Positions 1 to 7,598 of a stretch of 64,000 nt of DNA are shown in pieces (within the stretch, counting starts at the first letter, position 1; each line of letters opens with the position of its first letter). The notes below the pieces were generated by a model. It saw only the letters and a program-made list of their open reading frames with translations. It was not told the origin of the DNA and did no database searches. The translations under genes and the position numbers were made by a program. This DNA is from Flavobacterium hiemivividum. Its GTDB lineage: Bacteria > Bacteroidota > Bacteroidia > Flavobacteriales > Flavobacteriaceae. The stretch covers positions 1-64,000 of the forward strand of contig NZ_SMFO01000012.1 of NCBI RefSeq assembly GCF_004349145.1, read 5' to 3'.

Positions 1-26
1 TGTAAACATGTTTCCCGAAGCGGGTG

Positions 27-57
27 CAAAAGTAACAAAGTCTTTTGTTTCTCGCAA
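27..57 (-). promoter_or_regulatory. Strong minus-strand promoter 1 of 3
   Basis: Read on the minus strand, TTG (55-57) is followed after 20 bases by TACTTTTG (27-34), a perfect match to the Bacteroidota -33/-7 pattern. It fires leftwards out of the window. The bases that follow (GCACCCGC) recur after the promoter at 275-304. The target gene lies outside; an rRNA operon is my inference from the stacking of three such promoters. Confidence 0.75.
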
Positions 58-151
58 GAAAAATTTAAAGTTTTTTTTCGAAGATTTAAATCCTCATTTC
101 TTTATCTTTTCTTTGCAGTCTTTCAAGGAACATTGCGCGTTTTGCGGGCTG

Positions 152-182
152 CAAATGTAATAAGCAATTTCGAATCTCACAA
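152..182 (-). promoter_or_regulatory. Strong minus-strand promoter 2 of 3
   Basis: On the minus strand TTG (180-182), a 20-base spacer and TACATTTG (152-159) make a perfect TTG-N20-TAnnTTTG promoter. It has the same direction and spacing as the one at 27-57, about 125 bases further upstream. Confidence 0.7.
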
Positions 183-274
183 GCTTTATTTTGATTTATT
201 TTAGAAATAATTCCAATCCTAAACCCCTCTATAACCTGTCAATATTCTTATGAACTTATTCGCTGTTGCGGGTG

Positions 275-304
275 CAAAAGTAGCACCTTTATACCGTTAT
301 TCAA
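275..304 (-). promoter_or_regulatory. Strong minus-strand promoter 3 of 3
   Basis: On the minus strand TTG (302-304), a 19-base spacer and TACTTTTG (275-282) form the outermost of three tandem promoters. The downstream bases GCACCCGC repeat those after promoter 1, so the two initiation regions are probably related by duplication or shared selection. Confidence 0.7.
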
Positions 305-835
305 TACTTTTGATAGACTATTTTTTCACGTTTTCTTAACCTTGGGTTTAACTCGCTGGAAATACGTGTTTTGAAAAGGAAAGTTTTTCCTCTCCCCGAC
401 CCTCTCCAAAGGAGGGGGTGACTTTGTGGACGTAGTTTGCGTTGTTTCGTTGAAAATACGGAGCGTTTGCTATTACTTTGTAATTAGCAGGACAAGCTTC
501 CTACTCTTGACAACTACTATAATTAGTAGTTCTGCTTGCTATACCACTATATATAGGTGTGGTTTTTTGGAGATTTTACTAATACTCACTAAATCTCACC
601 GCTGAAAACAACTCCCCTAGCCCCCATAGCAGTGGAAATCCTATCTCTCCTCCCTTATCGTCTTTTCGGACAAGAAGCGACGGAGAGGTAGATTGTAGCA
701 CCCAGAAGTCTCGGGAGCGGATCCCGGTAGCGATCGGGATAGATTCTGAGAAAAAGTGGCTACTCCTTTTATATAGGTACAGCCTCTCTTTTATATAATG
801 GGGAACTCCTAGACTCTATATTAATCAAGCAGACA
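305..835. other. Non-coding region with decayed dispersed repeats
   Basis: No convincing gene is visible in this 530-base stretch. It contains a GC-rich palindromic repeat at 388-423 (annotated separately). A second block at about 608-740 resembles, in inverted orientation, part of the repeat at 50533-50625: both contain AGCCCC, then TAG.AG, then ATCC. The block also contains a short GC-rich inverted segment near 718-740. The compositional jump from the surrounding AT-rich DNA fits accumulated mobile intergenic repeats. Confidence 0.5.
388..423. repeat. GC-rich palindromic dispersed repeat, copy C
   Basis: A short imperfect palindrome (CCTCTCCCCGACCCTC, then an AAAGGAGGGGG arm) of the same family as the two copies at 23769-23804 and 23897-23930 beside trpG. 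It is isolated here, far from any coding region. Confidence 0.6.
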
Positions 836-1546
836 TTATTCTGTTAGTTTATAAAACGTGAGTTCAGGTTTACCTTCTACACCGGCCTCTTTCATTAATT
901 TCATCTTTTCTGCTGAAGTAATACTTGCTTTTGCCTTATTCATGTCTGAAACTGCAAATACCAATGCAACGACATTGGGGTCGTCAATACTTCTTGCCAT
1001 TGCCCTATCTATTAAGCCCTCTTCCATTCTTTTAGTCATTCCTTCATTGTCATACACTTTTAACCATGCGTCAAAATCTTTTACACGGTGAATAACCATC
1101 AGCCTGTCTCGCAAATTAATTCTTGCATCATTATTTCGTATTACATCATAATAAGAAAACATAGCTAGACCTTTAACTCCTGCCTTTTTCATTTTTTCTT
1201 TTAAATCGGGAAGCATACTAAACTCCTTTGCTTTATTGACATCACTGATTTTATCAATAACAATTATCATATTATCATTATCCATTTCTCGACCAATAAC
1301 AAAATGAGAAATAGCGTGTACCCGTCTAATGGAATCGTGAGCATCATATTCAGACCTCCACTCATTATAATCAGCTACTTCATGCTTAATAAGAATTACT
1401 TTAAATGGCTCAAAATCATCACTTACGGAATCGTTTTCCGTCATCGCCGGATCTTCTTTCTCAGCTTTATCGTTTTTACAAGATAAAAACACAACAGCAA
1501 TAAATACTATTAAAACTGGTCTCATAAAATGTTTACTATTTTTCAT
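836..1546 (-). CDS. Lipoprotein with two tandem alpha/beta-barrel-like repeats
   Basis: 236 residues. The N-terminus is basic (MKNSKHFMR), then hydrophobic, then LSC with Cys at about 23, so this is a lipoprotein signal and the protein should be membrane-anchored. The mature part is two homologous units of about 90 residues (about 47-140 and 148-233). Each has a valine/isoleucine-rich strand, a W-containing helix (YNEWRSEYD; FDAWLKVYD), a second strand and a KMKKAGV or KLMKEAGV helix. This layout resembles dimeric alpha/beta-barrel (antibiotic-biosynthesis-monooxygenase-like) domains, here duplicated in one chain. I do not recognise a named family and assign no reaction. It stands alone, convergent with nothing, and no terminator is evident. 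Confidence 0.8.
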   Translation of the reverse strand: MKNSKHFMRPVLIVFIAVVFLSCKNDKAEKEDPAMTENDSVSDDFEPFKVILIKHEVADYNEWRSEYDAHDSIRRVHAISHFVIGREMDNDNMIIVIDKISDVNKAKEFSMLPDLKEKMKKAGVKGLAMFSYYDVIRNNDARINLRDRLMVIHRVKDFDAWLKVYDNEGMTKRMEEGLIDRAMARSIDDPNVVALVFAVSDMNKAKASITSAEKMKLMKEAGVEGKPELTFYKLTE

Positions 1547-1680
1547 ACCCTTATCATTTTAAGTTAAATCGCAATATAAATTTAAGATAAAATCATTGAT
1601 TATCAATCATTTATATGTAATTTTAAACTTTAACAATAGTGTTTCAAAGTATATAGCCATAAAGTTCCTGTTCCTAAACC

Positions 1681-1722
1681 AAAAAAAGCCGTTTTGTTAA
1701 ATTAAACAAAACGGCTTTTTAA
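1681..1722. terminator. Bidirectional-looking intrinsic terminator after gapN
   Basis: A perfect 11-bp stem, GCCGTTTTGTT (1688-1698) with its complement at 1705-1715, is flanked by A and T runs on the two sides. It lies just past the stop codon of the minus-strand dehydrogenase gene at 1740. Confidence 0.85.
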
Positions 1723-1739
1723 AAATATTAAAATACATC

Positions 1740-3338
1740 CTACAAGATATAGTCAGTTGTAATAAAATTAGACTCATCACTATTTAATAAACTTTGTAAG
1801 ATTTGATTGTTGTAGTCATTATCTTTGGATGCAACAAAAGTTCTTATTGAGAAAGAACGCAAAGCATCATGGATGCTTAATGTTCCTACCGCTGAATCTT
1901 TGCGTCCAGTAAAAGGATAAATATCCGGTCCTCTTTGACATGAACTGTTTAAGTTGACGCGACAAACTAGATTTACAAGCGTATCAATAAGCGGGGCAAT
2001 TGTTTTTATGTCTTTGCCAAATAAACTTACTTGCTGACCATAATTAGACTCGGCCATATCGTTTAGAGGTTCTTGAATGTCTTTAAATGAAAGAATAGGC
2101 ACAACTGGCCCAAATTGCTCTTCATTATATACCCTCATTTCCTTATTTATTGGATATAAAACCGCAGGGAAAATATAATTAGGACTGTGTTCTCCTCCTT
2201 TTTCATTAATAACTTTAGCTCCTTTACTTACCGCGTCATCAATTAATTCTTGAATGTAAGCTGGTTTTCCCTTCTCTGGTAATGGAGTAAGTGAAACTCC
2301 TTTTTCCCATGGGTTTCCAAAAACTAACGCATCTACTTTTGCCGCATATCTTTTATTGAATTCTTCTACTATATCTTCGTGAACATATAAAATCTTCAGT
2401 GCAGTACAGCGTTGACCATTAAAAGATAGTGTTCCTGAAATACATTCTTGAATTGCTAGATCTAAATCAGCATCAGCTAATATAATTGCAGGATTTTTAG
2501 CCTCAAGTCCTAGAATTAAACGCAGTCTGTTTTTGTTAGGGTGTTGATCTTGTAATGCGATCGCAGATTTACTATTTCCTATTAATGCAAGAACCGCGAC
2601 TTTTCCAGATTTCATTATTGGCGAAGCCACTTCTCTACCTCTACCATAGACTATATTTATTACTCCAGCTGGGAAGCTGTTTCTAAATGCTTCTAATAAA
2701 GGTGAAATTAATAGAACTCCATGTTTAGCAGGTTTAAAAACTACAGTATTCCCCATAATTAGCGCAGGAATGAGCAAAGCAAAAGTTTCGTTCAATGGAT
2801 AATTGTATGGCCCTAGACACAAAACCACTCCTAAAGGTCCTCTACGGACCATCGCATTTACTCCTTGGCTTTTTATAAATTTAGCGCTATCACGATCTAG
2901 CTTCTTGTAATCTTCAATGGTATCATAGATATACTCAACGGTTCTGTCAAATTCTTTTTGTGAATCACCGAGTGATTTCCCAATTTCCCACATTAGGTAT
3001 TTAACAACCTCCTCTCTTGTAGTTTCCATTTGTCTAACAAAACTACTCATGCACTTGATACGATCTTTGACTCTCATTGTAGGCCAAAGCCCTTGACCGT
3101 TATTGTAAGCTAAATCAGCAGCTTCCACTGCTTCCAAGCCTTCTTTCTCACCCATAAATGGGATAGATCCTAATATTGTTGGTGCGTATTCTTCAGTAGA
3201 TGAAATAGTTGAAAAAACGGCTGATGTTTGCCCTTCCCATTTTTTTAATTCACCGTTTACTAAATAATTATCTTGGTTTAATAAATCTTTTATTTGAAAT
3301 TCTTCTGGTATTGTAATCATTGTGGTTGTTTTTGACAT
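1740..3338 (-). CDS. gapN: NADP-dependent non-phosphorylating glyceraldehyde-3-phosphate dehydrogenase (GapN-type)
   Basis: 532 residues of the aldehyde dehydrogenase superfamily. The predicted reaction oxidises glyceraldehyde 3-phosphate directly to 3-phosphoglycerate, giving NADPH and no ATP. Visible landmarks are the oxyanion Asn in GPYNYPLNE (about 180), the general-base Glu in ILGLEAKNP (about 279) and the catalytic Cys in [10 protein letters not shown] (about 311). The QRCTA form of the last motif is typical of GapN rather than betaine or succinate-semialdehyde dehydrogenases, but substrate assignment remains an inference from motifs. It follows the rhodanese gene on the same strand by 45 bases, so the two are probably co-transcribed. 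It ends at a strong terminator. Confidence 0.82.
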   Translation of the reverse strand: MSKTTTMITIPEEFQIKDLLNQDNYLVNGELKKWEGQTSAVFSTISSTEEYAPTILGSIPFMGEKEGLEAVEAADLAYNNGQGLWPTMRVKDRIKCMSSFVRQMETTREEVVKYLMWEIGKSLGDSQKEFDRTVEYIYDTIEDYKKLDRDSAKFIKSQGVNAMVRRGPLGVVLCLGPYNYPLNETFALLIPALIMGNTVVFKPAKHGVLLISPLLEAFRNSFPAGVINIVYGRGREVASPIMKSGKVAVLALIGNSKSAIALQDQHPNKNRLRLILGLEAKNPAIILADADLDLAIQECISGTLSFNGQRCTALKILYVHEDIVEEFNKRYAAKVDALVFGNPWEKGVSLTPLPEKGKPAYIQELIDDAVSKGAKVINEKGGEHSPNYIFPAVLYPINKEMRVYNEEQFGPVVPILSFKDIQEPLNDMAESNYGQQVSLFGKDIKTIAPLIDTLVNLVCRVNLNSSCQRGPDIYPFTGRKDSAVGTLSIHDALRSFSIRTFVASKDNDYNNQILQSLLNSDESNFITTDYIL

Positions 3339-3383
3339 TCTGTTTTTTTAGGTATAGAAAATATTTATATTATCTTTTAATTA

Positions 3384-3695
3384 TCAGGGAGATACGATCT
3401 CTCCATTCCATGCTAAAATGCCGCCTGTTAAATTAAAGGCGTTTTCAATACCTAATTCATTCATTACTTCGCATGCTTTGGCACTTCTGACTCCAGAACG
3501 ACAATAAACATAGTAGTTTTTATTCTTGTCCAAGGCTTCAATTTCTGAAATAAAAAATTGTCCTTGATGGATATCGATATTTACCGCGTTCGGAATGATT
3601 CCGTCATTAAATTCGTCCTCAGTTCTTACATCCAGGATCACTGCATTGGTATCTGCTTCAAGATTAGAAGCCCAATCTTCTTGTGTTAAATTCAT
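3384..3695 (-). CDS. Single-domain rhodanese-like sulfurtransferase
   Basis: 103 residues, exactly one rhodanese domain with no signal peptide, so cytoplasmic. The active-site loop is CRSGVR with the persulfide-forming Cys at 65. The substrate-loop and structural motifs LDVRTEDEF (about 21-29) and LTGGILAW (near the C-terminus) are also present. It is transcribed divergently from the Crp/Fnr regulator and close to the persulfide dioxygenase gene, which suggests it handles sulfane sulfur. The gapN gene downstream is probably in the same transcript. Confidence 0.88.
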   Translation of the reverse strand: MNLTQEDWASNLEADTNAVILDVRTEDEFNDGIIPNAVNIDIHQGQFFISEIEALDKNKNYYVYCRSGVRSAKACEVMNELGIENAFNLTGGILAWNGEIVSP

Positions 3696-3992
3696 AATCG
3701 TGTTTTTTGTAAAATTACAATACTTTTCGATAACAATAAAACCGTGACTTTAGAATTAAATAATATATCGTAAAAAACGTTTTCGCGACCATTTAATAAT
3801 CAGTGAATTATCTTTTTTACTACTAATTACGAAATATAGTCCACTAAATCGATAGACAAATTGAAGATGCTGTAAAGTCCATGGCAAAAATAATAGCACG
3901 ACCAAGTACGCATTCCGTTTCCTAAACTTATTCAATTTTTAATGTACTTTTACACTAATGCGTACTAAATTAAAATCAAATAAGAACTCAAA

Positions 3993-4619
3993 ATGCAAGA
4001 TTCTCTAAAAAAAACTTTCCCTACTTTTTCCAATGAATTGATTCAAGAAATTCAAGAGCATGCATCAATTCAATCTTTTAAAGCGGGTGATGTCATGATG
4101 CGAACTGGTCAATATATCAATAATACAATGTTAGTTACTAAAGGTCAGCTTAAGGTTTTTAGAGAAGGAGAAAATGGCGGTGAATTTCTAATGTATTTTT
4201 TGCAACCTGGACAAGCTTGTGCCGTTTCTATGATTTGTGCTACTAAAAGTCAAACTAGTCAAATTACAGCTGTTGCAGTTGATGATGTAGAGTTAATAAT
4301 CGTTCCGCTTTCTTTAATGGAGAAATGGATGATGGAGCACCGCAGTTGGAATGAATTTGTAATCTATACTTATCGTATTCGATTTGAGGAATTACTAGAA
4401 GTAGTAGATAACATCGCCTTCAGAGCAATGGACGAACGCTTAGAGTTTTACTTAAAACGTCATTCAGATGCATGTGGATGTAAAGATGTAAAATTATCCC
4501 ATCAAGAGATTGCAAGAGATTTAAATACCTCAAGAGAAGTCATTTCTCGATTACTCAAAAAAATGGAACAACGGGGTTTAGTGCAATTGCATCGCAATCA
4601 CATTGAGCTTTTGAACTAA
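3993..4619 (+). CDS. Crp/Fnr-family transcriptional regulator of the sulfur cluster
   Basis: 208 residues. A cyclic-nucleotide-binding-type beta-roll (about 15-110) is joined by the dimer helix to a C-terminal winged helix-turn-helix (about 167-205; core LSHQEIARDLNTSREVISRL). It lacks the N-terminal Cys cluster of Fnr, but has Cys at 76, 82, 161 and 163, which could sense oxidation or persulfide (inference). It lies directly upstream of the exporter and dioxygenase genes, whose promoters carry matching Crp-type palindromes (4633-4646, 5488-5503), so it is the obvious candidate to bind them. A weak -7-like TACTTTTA sits at 3945-3952. Confidence 0.88.
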   Translation: MQDSLKKTFPTFSNELIQEIQEHASIQSFKAGDVMMRTGQYINNTMLVTKGQLKVFREGENGGEFLMYFLQPGQACAVSMICATKSQTSQITAVAVDDVELIIVPLSLMEKWMMEHRSWNEFVIYTYRIRFEELLEVVDNIAFRAMDERLEFYLKRHSDACGCKDVKLSHQEIARDLNTSREVISRLLKKMEQRGLVQLHRNHIELLN

Positions 4620-4632
4620 AAAAAAGGTCTAT

Positions 4633-4676
4633 GTGACAATTGTTACTGTAAGAGAAATAAATACAACCAACCTTTG
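4633..4676 (+). promoter_or_regulatory. Crp-type operator plus -7 element for the TauE/SafE gene
   Basis: GTGACAATTGTTAC (4633-4646) is a near-perfect palindrome centred at 4639.5. AACCTTTG (4669-4676), one mismatch from TAnnTTTG, starts 29.5 bases beyond the centre, and no -33 element is needed. The same geometry occurs before the dioxygenase gene. The implied position, about -41.5 relative to the start site, is that of class II Crp activation. Confidence 0.65.
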
Positions 4677-4692
4677 TAAGAAAAATTTATAG

Positions 4693-5481
4693 ATGGAATA
4701 TTTTGGTTATTTAGCTTCAATTATAATAGGTCTTACTTTAGGTCTTATAGGTGGCGGAGGATCTATTCTTGCCGTGCCGATTTTAGTTTATCTTTTTAAA
4801 GTAAACCCAGAACAAGCGACAAGTTACTCTTTATTTATCGTTGGAATTACTTCCATGGTAGGATCTTACAGTCAATATGTGTTAGGAAATCTAAAAATAA
4901 AGTCGGCCATATATTTTGGCGTGCCTTCGATTATTTCTTTACTATTTATTCGAAAAATTTTATTGCCTATAATTCCTGATTCCATTTTTTACATTGGGAC
5001 ATTTGAAATAACAAAGAATCTTCTCATCATGCTTGTTTTTGCTGTTCTAATGATCGCAACATCAGTTTCGATGGTAAGAAAATCAAAGCCACAACAAGAA
5101 GATGTTCAAGTAAATTTTGTGAAATTATCTTTTATAGGACTAGTTGTGGGATTAGTAACTGGTTTTCTAGGTGCTGGAGGAGGTTTTCTAATTATACCTG
5201 CGCTTTTATTTTTTGCTAATTTACCAATGAAAAAAGCAGTAGGAACTTCACTCTTCATCATTTTTGTGAATTCCATTATTGGATTTAGCGGCGATATTAT
5301 TGGCGGAGTTAAACTTAATTATGAATTACTTTTAACCCTATCATTCCTGGCGATAATTGGTTTATTTATTGGAACGCAATTATCAAGAAAAATTGACGGC
5401 GCAAAATTGAAACCTGCTTTTGGCTGGTTCGTATTAGTAATGGGATTGTATATTATCACTAAAGAAATCTTCTTTAAATAA
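4693..5481 (+). CDS. TauE/SafE-family (DUF81) sulfite/organosulfur exporter
   Basis: 262 residues, about eight hydrophobic segments. The family's two half-repeats are obvious: LTLGLIGGGGSILAVPIL near the N-terminus and LVTGFLGAGGGFLIIPAL near residue 160. Family members export sulfite, sulfoacetate or related anions. Here the substrate is probably sulfite or thiosulfate made from persulfide by the adjacent dioxygenase (inference from context). It starts 73 bases after the regulator gene and is preceded by its own Crp-type box, so it is probably a regulated unit. The short spacer (79 bases) to the dioxygenase gene carries a second box. Confidence 0.88.
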   Translation: MEYFGYLASIIIGLTLGLIGGGGSILAVPILVYLFKVNPEQATSYSLFIVGITSMVGSYSQYVLGNLKIKSAIYFGVPSIISLLFIRKILLPIIPDSIFYIGTFEITKNLLIMLVFAVLMIATSVSMVRKSKPQQEDVQVNFVKLSFIGLVVGLVTGFLGAGGGFLIIPALLFFANLPMKKAVGTSLFIIFVNSIIGFSGDIIGGVKLNYELLLTLSFLAIIGLFIGTQLSRKIDGAKLKPAFGWFVLVMGLYIITKEIFFK

Positions 5482-5487
5482 ATGTTA

Positions 5488-5532
5488 AGTAACAATAGTC
5501 ACTGATAAATCGCTTTACAAGATTTATCTTTG
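5488..5532 (+). promoter_or_regulatory. Crp-type operator plus -7 element for the persulfide dioxygenase gene
   Basis: AGTAACAATAGTCACT (5488-5503, centre 5495.5) is followed by TATCTTTG (5525-5532), a perfect -7 element, 29.5 bases from the centre. There is no TTG at the -33 position, as expected for a promoter that depends on a bound activator. Spacing and sequence match the box at 4633-4676. Confidence 0.7.
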
Positions 5533-5560
5533 TTTAGAATAAAAATAAAAAAACAGAATC

Positions 5561-6973
5561 ATGCAAATAGAACAAATATATACAGGATGTTTAGCACAAG
5601 GTGCGTATTACATAACTTCAAATGGCGAAGCGGCAATTATAGATCCCCTTCGTGAAGTACAGCCTTACCTTGACCGATTAGAACGCGATAATGTAAGACT
5701 AAAATACATTTTTGAGACTCATTTCCATGCTGATTTTGTTTCGGGACATCTTGATTTAAGCAAAGCTACGGGAGCACCAATTGTGTACGGTAAAAATGCA
5801 AATCCTGAATTTGAAGCAATAATCGCAACTGATAGTCAAGAATTTGTTCTTGGAGATATCAAAATAAAAGCATTGCACACTCCTGGACATACTATGGAAA
5901 GTACAACTTATTTATTGATTGATAAAGACGGTAAAGAGCATGCTATTTTCTCTGGAGATACCTTGTTTATAGGCGATGTCGGAAGACCAGATCTAGCACA
6001 AAAAGCAGCTGCTATGACTCAGGAACAATTAGCAGGAATATTATTTCATTCTTTAAGAGATAAAATAATGACGTTGCCAGATGATGTAATTGTATATCCA
6101 GCTCATGGTGCTGGAAGTGCTTGTGGAAAAAATATGAGTAAAGAAACAGTTTCGACCATTGGTAATCAAAAAGAAACTAACTATGCTTTGAGAGCAAATA
6201 TGACCGAGGAGGAATTCATCAAAGAAGTAACGGACGGTCTATTGCCTCCGCCAGCTTATTTTGGAATGAATGTCGCTATGAATAAAAAAGGATACGAAAG
6301 CTTTGAGACTGTTTTAAACAACGGTATGAGAGCAGTAAATCCAACTGATTTTGAAGCGGTAGTCGAAGATACTGGAGCTTTAATCTTAGACACCCGAAAA
6401 AATGGAGATTTTGCTAAAGGATTTATTCCACAATCTATAAACATAGGAATTGAAGGTGATTTTGCTCCTTGGGTAGGTGCATTGATTGCTGATGTAAAAC
6501 AACCAATTATTCTCGTTACAGAAATTGGCCAGGAAGAAGAGTCAGTCACTCGTTTAAGTCGTGTAGGATTTGATAACTTAGTAGGACATCTTGAAGGCGG
6601 ATTTCAAGGTTGGGAAAAAGCAGGTAAAGAAACGGATACAATTAATAGGATTACGGCCGAAGAGTTTGCAAAGACAGTGAAAATTGGAGAAAGTAAAGTA
6701 ATCGATATCCGTAAAGACACGGAATATGCCGCAGAACATGTGGAAGATGCTTATAGTAAACCTTTAGCAAGTATCAATAATTGGATCAAAGACATAGACC
6801 CTAAACAGCCCTTTTTTCTTCATTGTGCCGGTGGATATCGCAGTATGATCGCTGCATCGATATTGCAAGCGCGAGGATTCAGAAACTTCTCAGAAGTTGA
6901 GGGAGGATTTAATGCTATCGCAAAAACTACGACACCAAAAACTGATTTTGTGTGTCAAAGTAAAGTTTTATAA
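5561..6973 (+). CDS. Metallo-beta-lactamase/double-rhodanese protein, likely persulfide dioxygenase
   Basis: 470 residues. Domain 1 (about 1-250) is a metallo-beta-lactamase fold with THFHADFVSGH (His54, His56, Asp58), HTPGHT, SGDTLFIGDVGRPDL and YPAHGAGS, the ETHE1/Blh type in which one iron oxidises glutathione persulfide (or a related persulfide) to sulfite. Domains 2 and 3 are rhodaneses. The first (about 260-355) has lost its catalytic Cys: the loop reads TEIGQEEES. The second (about 365-460) keeps HCAGGYRS with Cys at about 422. The sulfite product fits the TauE/SafE exporter next door. Regulation by the Crp-type protein is indicated by the box at 5488-5503. Low-molecular-weight thiol identity in this organism is unknown. 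Confidence 0.88.
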   Translation: MQIEQIYTGCLAQGAYYITSNGEAAIIDPLREVQPYLDRLERDNVRLKYIFETHFHADFVSGHLDLSKATGAPIVYGKNANPEFEAIIATDSQEFVLGDIKIKALHTPGHTMESTTYLLIDKDGKEHAIFSGDTLFIGDVGRPDLAQKAAAMTQEQLAGILFHSLRDKIMTLPDDVIVYPAHGAGSACGKNMSKETVSTIGNQKETNYALRANMTEEEFIKEVTDGLLPPPAYFGMNVAMNKKGYESFETVLNNGMRAVNPTDFEAVVEDTGALILDTRKNGDFAKGFIPQSINIGIEGDFAPWVGALIADVKQPIILVTEIGQEEESVTRLSRVGFDNLVGHLEGGFQGWEKAGKETDTINRITAEEFAKTVKIGESKVIDIRKDTEYAAEHVEDAYSKPLASINNWIKDIDPKQPFFLHCAGGYRSMIAASILQARGFRNFSEVEGGFNAIAKTTTPKTDFVCQSKVL

Positions 6974-7007
6974 AATACAGTTAAATGACAATAGGCTGTT
7001 AAAGGAC

Positions 7008-7038
7008 TTGGTTATTAGCCATATATGCCGTACTTTCA
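7008..7038 (+). promoter_or_regulatory. Promoter of the 7083-8928 gene group
   Basis: TTG (7008-7010), a 20-base spacer and TACTTTCA (7031-7038; TAnnTTTG with G replaced) give a good -33/-7 pair. A half-site TGACAATAG at 6986-6994, similar to the left half of the two Crp boxes, lies just upstream but is not palindromic. Confidence 0.5.
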
Positions 7039-7082
7039 TGGGAACATATTAAGAATTTTAATTTTTATTAAAAATCAAAATT

Positions 7083-7295
7083 ATGAAAAAGAACTTAGGT
7101 ACAACTGACAAATTGATAAGAGCAACTATAGCAGCTATTATTGCCATAATGTATTTCGTAAACATCATAAGTGGCACTACCGCTATAGTTTTAGGTAGCA
7201 TTGCCCTCATCTTGTTTATTACAAGTTTGATAGGCTATTGTCCCGCCTATAGCATATTTGGACATAGTAGTCGAAGAAACAAAACCAACATTTAA
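7083..7295 (+). CDS. Small two-helix membrane protein, DUF2892 (YgaP-like)
   Basis: 70 residues. It starts MKKNLGTTDKLIRATIAA, has two hydrophobic helices (about 13-30 and 33-50) and ends with the family's IGYCPAYSIFG motif. DUF2892 domains are often attached to or beside rhodaneses (as in E. coli YgaP), which fits this location directly after the persulfide dioxygenase. Its biochemical role is not established. First gene of a tight run: the next starts 3 bases after its stop codon. Confidence 0.8.
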   Translation: MKKNLGTTDKLIRATIAAIIAIMYFVNIISGTTAIVLGSIALILFITSLIGYCPAYSIFGHSSRRNKTNI

Positions 7296-7298
7296 TCT

Positions 7299-7598
7299 AT
7301 GAAGGACACAGTCAATAAGGACTTGATCTTAAGAGAACAGCTCGCCTTGCAGCGAACCACATTAGCAAATCAAACCACAATTTTAGCTTTTGTACGCACA
7401 GCAATGTATTTTTTTGTAGCAGGTTTAAGCACTAGAAATCTATTGCAGATTGAAAACGGTCTTTTCATTGAAATTACGTTTTACACAATTGCATTTGTGA
7501 TTCTAATTTTAGGCCTTTTTAATTATTTTAAACACAGAAAAATGATTACTAAAAATGAAAAACATATTGGAGATTATAAATTAGATTATTATGAATAA
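7299..7598 (+). CDS. DUF202-family small membrane protein
   Basis: 99 residues. The N-terminus has the family signature LREQLALQRTTLANQTTILAFVRTA, cut here to its key residues (Arg and Thr rich, about 10-35). Two hydrophobic segments follow (about 36-55 and 60-80) and then a charged tail. DUF202 proteins are membrane proteins of unknown function. It overlaps the methyltransferase gene by 8 bases, so translation is probably coupled. Confidence 0.78.
   Translation: MKDTVNKDLILREQLALQRTTLANQTTILAFVRTAMYFFVAGLSTRNLLQIENGLFIEITFYTIAFVILILGLFNYFKHRKMITKNEKHIGDYKLDYYE

Noticed and set aside
858-1486. Open frames on the plus strand across the minus-strand lipoprotein gene
   Set aside because: They are antisense shadows of the lipoprotein gene, with low-complexity hydrophobic translations and no family similarity.
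3728-3750. TAACAATAAAACCGTGAC as a third Crp box near the rhodanese gene
   Set aside because: Half-sites are spaced differently from the two strong boxes and no matching -7 element follows.
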